Shown piece by piece: positions 63,183 to 64,000 of a DNA stretch of 64,000 nt. Position 1 is the stretch's first letter, and each line of letters starts with the position of its first letter. This DNA is from Alphaproteobacteria bacterium. GTDB taxonomy: Bacteria > Pseudomonadota > Alphaproteobacteria > UBA8366. The notes below the pieces were generated by a model, which was not told the DNA's origin, did not search any database, and saw only the letters and a list, made by a program, of their open reading frames with translations. The position numbers and the translations under genes are program-made. Location of the stretch: the NCBI GenBank assembly GCA_028281325.1, contig JANQKC010000027.1:1-64000 (forward strand), in the 5' to 3' direction.

Positions 63183-64000
63183 CTAGCTGCCGGACCATCG
63201 GTCCAGAAGCGTCCGCTCCGCCGCCGGGTCGAGCACCGACTCGCCCCCCAGCGCAGCCGCCGCCTTCGACATCGTTTCCTCCGTCGGCCCCGATGCCGTC
63301 TCATAAGTGCCCGGATTCCGTGGTTCGGACGGCGGCGTCACCATGACGAAGGAAGTGGACCAAGCCCCGTCGCCGTCGCGGCACGCGATCGCCAGCAGCC
63401 GCGTGCCGCCGTCCGCCGACGATACTTCCTGGGTAAACTGCCGGCAGTACTGCCCGAACCGGCTCTCGAATGTGGCAATCGGCATGATTCGTCCCGATGC
63501 ATCACCATCGGCGCTCCGCCAGGGAACGACCTCGCCGCTCGGCGTTCGGGCAAGCATCGCATGCGTATTCGGATCGTCGGCCGCCATCAACTCGGCGGAC
63601 AGGATCACGCCGCCCGACCCGCTGTCCAGCAGTGGGACCAGCAATCCGCCGAAACCCCAACCCGCAACCAGCATGAGACAGGCGGCGACCGCCGCGTAGC
63701 GGCGAATCCGGCCGAAGGCGGGCCGTTTCAGAAAATGGGCGAGACTTACGACATTGGAGTCCGCCGCGCCCTTTCCATCGATATCGGCATTCACGACGAG
63801 GTCGCGCAAACGATCCGGCACGGGCCGATCCGCTTCAGCGGCGAAGGCTTGCCTCAGCATCTCGCGGCTCTCGCGCATCTCCCGTTCGAGTTCTTTCAAC
63901 GCCGGCGACGCCGCCAACCGGCGTTCGACGGCGGCGTGCTGCTCCGGCGGCAACTCGCCGTCGACATACGCCATGATCAGAATCTCATCGGTCTCATCCG
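63183..64000 (-). CDS. Anti-sigma factor family protein (start beyond the window)
   Basis: The track begins at ATG 63974, but the frame stays open to the window edge and encodes DETDEILI before MAYVDGELPPEQ, the usual N-terminus of such anti-sigma factors. The true start is therefore probably just outside. It has a cytoplasmic sigma-binding part, one membrane helix (YAAVAACLMLVAGWGFGGLLVPLL, near 95-118 of the track ORF) and a periplasmic domain. An ECF sigma gene would be expected next to it upstream, outside the window. Confidence 0.8.
   Translation of the reverse strand, partial: DETDEILIMAYVDGELPPEQHAAVERRLAASPALKELEREMRESREMLRQAFAAEADRPVPDRLRDLVVNADIDGKGAADSNVVSLAHFLKRPAFGRIRRYAAVAACLMLVAGWGFGGLLVPLLDSGSGGVILSAELMAADDPNTHAMLARTPSGEVVPWRSADGDASGRIMPIATFESRFGQYCRQFTQEVSSADGGTRLLAIACRDGDGAWSTSFVMVTPPSEPRNPGTYETASGPTEETMSKAAAALGGESVLDPAAERTLLDRWSGS

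Overview
The window is high-GC DNA from an alphaproteobacterium, most likely a photosynthetic purple bacterium of the Rhodospirillales type. The evidence is a DivK-type receiver, an HdaA homologue, an EipB/DUF1849 envelope protein, a GatCAB amidotransferase set, and the order aspS / rnd / ppx-ppk1 / hdaA / pgsA / purMN / ndk, which is familiar from that class. A light-harvesting 2 (puc) cluster shows that it is phototrophic. I cannot name the genus from the sequence.

Layout. 1-142: tail of an IS110-type transposase and a short repeat half. 143-2770: class II aldolase, acetyltransferase and MFS transporter. 2785-6028: gatCAB, reading leftward. 6321-15606: a histidine kinase with a duplicated membrane module, ruvX, a DsbA-like isomerase, the pyrB / pyrC-like / plsY run, a TauD-type dioxygenase, dprA and a DUF2336 protein. 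15825-23512: topA, rnr, an S41 protease, a Nudix enzyme and rpmG with its terminator. 23538-29000: divK, a ROK kinase, dinB, eipB and aspS. 29187-36239: rnd and a polyphosphate group (ppx, ppk1, sixA, a CYTH-CHAD protein). 36364-43224: an SDR-like protein, hdaA, an AI-2E permease, pgsA, a DUF2066 protein, purM, purN, a small COX IV-like peptide and ndk. 43372-48341: an ABC-F protein, then a sigma-54 activator facing an AtuA/DUF4387 operon. 48496-52447: tspO and the puc cluster. 52505-56507: hemerythrin, CBS protein and P-type ATPase. 56519-64000: a dienelactone hydrolase and an enolase-superfamily enzyme, cbpA/cbpM, an efflux MFS protein, a RibD-like reductase, and at the right edge an aspartate-rich exported protein and an anti-sigma factor that runs out of the window.

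Two regions stand out. The first is the puc cluster. Two perfect TGT-N12-ACA operators, 8 bp apart, overlap the promoter. PucB and PucA follow; PucA carries Phe44/Ile45, which resembles the B800-820 (LH3) type rather than B800-850. Then come a protein I do not recognise, built of 16-residue repeats, the bacteriochlorophyll transporter homologue PucC, and a peptide deformylase that overlaps pucC. The second is a self-contained sigma-54 circuit. A regulator with AAA+ and HTH domains but no sensor domain sits beside an operon with a near-consensus -24/-12 promoter. The same 17-bp imperfect palindrome lies upstream of both the regulator and that operon.

Smaller points of interest are a purM gene whose only well-placed initiation codon is ATA, a PyrC-like protein lacking the HxH metal ligands, and the duplicated sensor module of the histidine kinase. 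I found no tRNA, rRNA or CRISPR array.
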